Below are positions 62,206 to 64,000 of a stretch of 64,000 bases of DNA, in pieces. A model generated the notes under the pieces. It saw nothing but the letters and a program-made list of their open reading frames with translations, made no database searches and was not told the DNA's origin. The stretch's first letter is position 1. Each line of letters opens with the position of its first letter. The translations under genes were made by a program, and so were the position numbers. The stretch is taken from contig OMXC01000002.1 of NCBI GenBank assembly GCA_900314925.1, positions 1 to 64,000 on the forward strand, written 5' to 3'. Source of the DNA: an uncultured Bacteroidales bacterium (GTDB lineage: Bacteria > Bacteroidota > Bacteroidia > Bacteroidales > P3).

Positions 62206-62844
62206 TTAAACCAAGAAAGAGTTGTATTTCCGTTCCTTGCCGATGAGGCTCTCTATGCCGTGGCCGGGGAGCACGCGGTAGTCGTCGGGCAGGGTGAGGA
62301 TGCGCGTCTTGAGCTTCTCGATGAGGGTGGGGTAGTCGCCACCCGGCAGGTCGGTGCGGCCGATGCTGTAGTGGAAGAGGGCGTCGCCGGTGATGACGGC
62401 CTTCTCGCTCGGCAGCACGAAGCAGAGGCTCCCCGGGCAGTGCCCCGGCACATAGCGGCACTCCACCTCGATGCCACCCACCTTCAGCACGTCATTGTCG
62501 TTGAGCTCCACCACCTCCAGGTCGCCCATGTTGTCTACCGCGAAGCCCATGATAGAGCCGTAGGCCTCGGCCTGCTGCAGCAGCTTGCGCCCCTCGGCGT
62601 GCATGCTGACGGGCAGGTGGTAGTGCTCGCAGCATTGGCGCAGCCCCGCGATGTGGTCCACGTGGGCGTGGGTGAGCAGTATGTGCGTCACCGTCAGCCC
62701 TTGTTGCTCTATATACTGCGTCAGCTGCACGTCCTCGAACGACGCCTCCGGTGCGGGGTCTACGATGGCGCACTGCCGCGACGCCGTGTCGGCGACGAGG
62801 TAGCAGTTGACCTCAAAATGGTTGAACTGGAATTGCTTTATCAT
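62206..62844 (-). CDS. MBL-fold metallohydrolase (glyoxalase II-like)
   Basis: 212 residues with the metal motif LLTHAHVDHIAG (HxHxDH). Further ligands are in VPGHCPGSLCF and VLPGHG. The short length and lack of the glyoxalase II C-terminal domain place it in the GloB/YcbL-like group of hydrolases. Substrate unknown; a hydroxyacylglutathione role is unlikely in this phylum. Precedes ung. Confidence 0.87.
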   Translation of the reverse strand: MIKQFQFNHFEVNCYLVADTASRQCAIVDPAPEASFEDVQLTQYIEQQGLTVTHILLTHAHVDHIAGLRQCCEHYHLPVSMHAEGRKLLQQAEAYGSIMGFAVDNMGDLEVVELNDNDVLKVGGIEVECRYVPGHCPGSLCFVLPSEKAVITGDALFHYSIGRTDLPGGDYPTLIEKLKTRILTLPDDYRVLPGHGIESLIGKERKYNSFLV

Positions 62845-62978
62845 TGCCTGTGGTTTCTTTCCTCACTAAAAACGCAACTTGCTTATAAATATTGTTTGCG
62901 GTATCAGTATCCTTGGTCTGTACAATATTCTTTGAGGTACGTCGTTAATGAGTAGTAAAGGACAAAACTAATACAATA

Positions 62979-64000
62979 TGAAGAGAACGATACTTTTGCT
63001 CACTGTTGCGGCGCTTGTCTTTGCGTCGTGTGGAAAAGAAACGGTTGCCCCCACGCCGACGCCTGAGGGGAAGCTGACGCTGAACTGTGTACGCCCCGCC
63101 CACCTCAAGGCTGGCGACACAATAGCGCTTATATCGCCCGCCTACTACACGGCGATGGAGAATGTGGAGGCCACAGCCGACCTGCTGCGGTCGTGGGGTT
63201 TCGTGCCCGTCATCGGCCCCAATGTGGGTAAGCTGGTCGACGGCAAGTATGCCGGCACCGTGGCTGAGCGCGTCAGCGACCTGCTCTGGGCCTTCGGCGA
63301 CCCGAGCATCAAGGCTATCATCTGCAACCGTGGCGGCTACGGCACCATACAGCTCATCGACCAGATTCCGCTCTCGGCGCTCTCGGCCTCACCCAAGTGG
63401 CTCGTCGGCTTCAGCGACATCAGCACCTTGCATGGTCTGCTGAACCGCGCCGGTGTGATGAGCGTGCACGGCACCATGAGCTCGTTCCTGGCTGCCGGTG
63501 GCACCGACGAGACCAGCACCCTGATGCGCGACCTGCTGAAGGGAGAAGTGCCCTGCTACCGTCTGCTGCCCCATGCCCAGAACATCGAGGGCACCGCCAG
63601 CGGCGTCCTGGTGGGCGGCAACCTCTGCACCGTGGCGCCTAATGTGGGCTCGCAGGCCGATGCCACGATGGGGCATGACATCATCCTCTTTGTCGAGGAA
63701 GTGGGTGAGTCGATGCACAACATAGATCGCCAGATGCGCATCCTTCAGATGAACGGTGTGCTGGATCGCTGTAAGGGTGTCGTGCTGGGCGAGTTCTCCG
63801 ACTGCGGCTCGGAGTTCACCTACGAAAATGTCGAGGCTATGATACGCCAGATAGTGGAGCCCTACGGCATCCCGATGCTCTGCGGCTTCCCCGCTGGCCA
63901 CGGCGACGTCAATTTGCCCCTCGTCATGGGAGCCCCCGTCACCATCGATGTGAGTGGCGACGGTGCCACCCTGCAGTTCAATATCGGCGGTAATCAGCAC
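62979..64000 (+). CDS. S66-family LD-carboxypeptidase-like lipoprotein (3' partial)
   Basis: The frame begins with ATG at 62979 and runs open to the right edge (340 codons seen). A lipoprotein signal ends in ALVFASC, so it is anchored in a membrane facing the periplasm or surface. The S66 features are CNRGGYGTIQLID, the catalytic Ser in LVGFSDISTLHG, the Glu region ILFVEEVGESMHNIDRQM and the His in GFPAGHG. It is the exported relative of the cytosolic S66 enzyme at 56919 and may trim murein peptides outside the cytoplasm. Confidence 0.87.

Overview
The window comes from a Bacteroidales (Bacteroidota) chromosome. Evidence for this: a complete type IX secretion (T9SS) core operon porP-K-L-M-N plus a T9SS plug-type protein; several secreted proteins ending in T9SS sorting domains; an UpxY-like NusG paralog; a B12-dependent methylmalonyl-CoA mutase; menaquinone genes; and promoters of the Bacteroidota type (TTTG, 19-21 nt, TAnnTTTG). 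Most of it is GC-rich. The stretches 38.6-42.2 kb and 44.6-48.1 kb are visibly AT-rich. I cannot name the genus or species.

Layout. 0-4 kb: the tail of a T9SS cargo protein, the plug-type protein, then a DRTGG / RsbW-like ATPase / hydrogenase-like triad that looks sensory. 4-10.1 kb: a minus-strand operon plsC - GH3-type acyl-adenylase - HAD phosphatase - SF1 helicase - CPBP membrane protease. 10.4-13.8 kb: aspS-menA-menG with overlapping start and stop codons. 13.9-18 kb: UpxY-like, ComEA-like, tRNA-Val, free methionine sulfoxide reductase, GH29 fucosidase and a lipoprotein. 18.3-26.5 kb: GH3 glycosidase, rluD, T9SS protein, PASTA protein, miaB, rpmF and DUF177. 26.7-38.6 kb: LysE exporter, LRR protein, mutB, PurL-like fragment, LMW phosphatase, rplS-rplT-rpmI-infC-thrS, radical SAM protein and C10 protease.

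38.6-42.3 kb is the accessory region. A 1.1-kb AT-rich stretch carries three long-arm inverted repeats built on one plan, plus a short 11-nt tandem repeat. It is followed by a promoter, a roughly 230-nt segment that folds on paper into two hairpins and a closed three-way branched structure, and then a translationally coupled pair: an EcoRI-family adenine methyltransferase and a DUF262-HNH nuclease. A terminator closes the cassette. This is the best candidate for an undescribed system: a modification/nuclease pair with a structured RNA leader.

42.3-64 kb: rpsF-rpsR-rplI, a six-tRNA operon, mutS at the end of the por operon (with a tandem duplicate of porN), an envelope operon (metallopeptidase, LD-carboxypeptidase, deacetylase, kdsC, rlpA), tRNA-Val, DUF2147, nitroreductase, a short ComEC with a G9 tract, ung, an MBL hydrolase, and an S66 lipoprotein cut by the window end.

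Dispersed repeats also stand out. Four related GC-rich palindromes sit in intergenic gaps, and RRTTCAG-type heptad repeats and a short GC-rich palindrome have entered coding sequence, notably menG.
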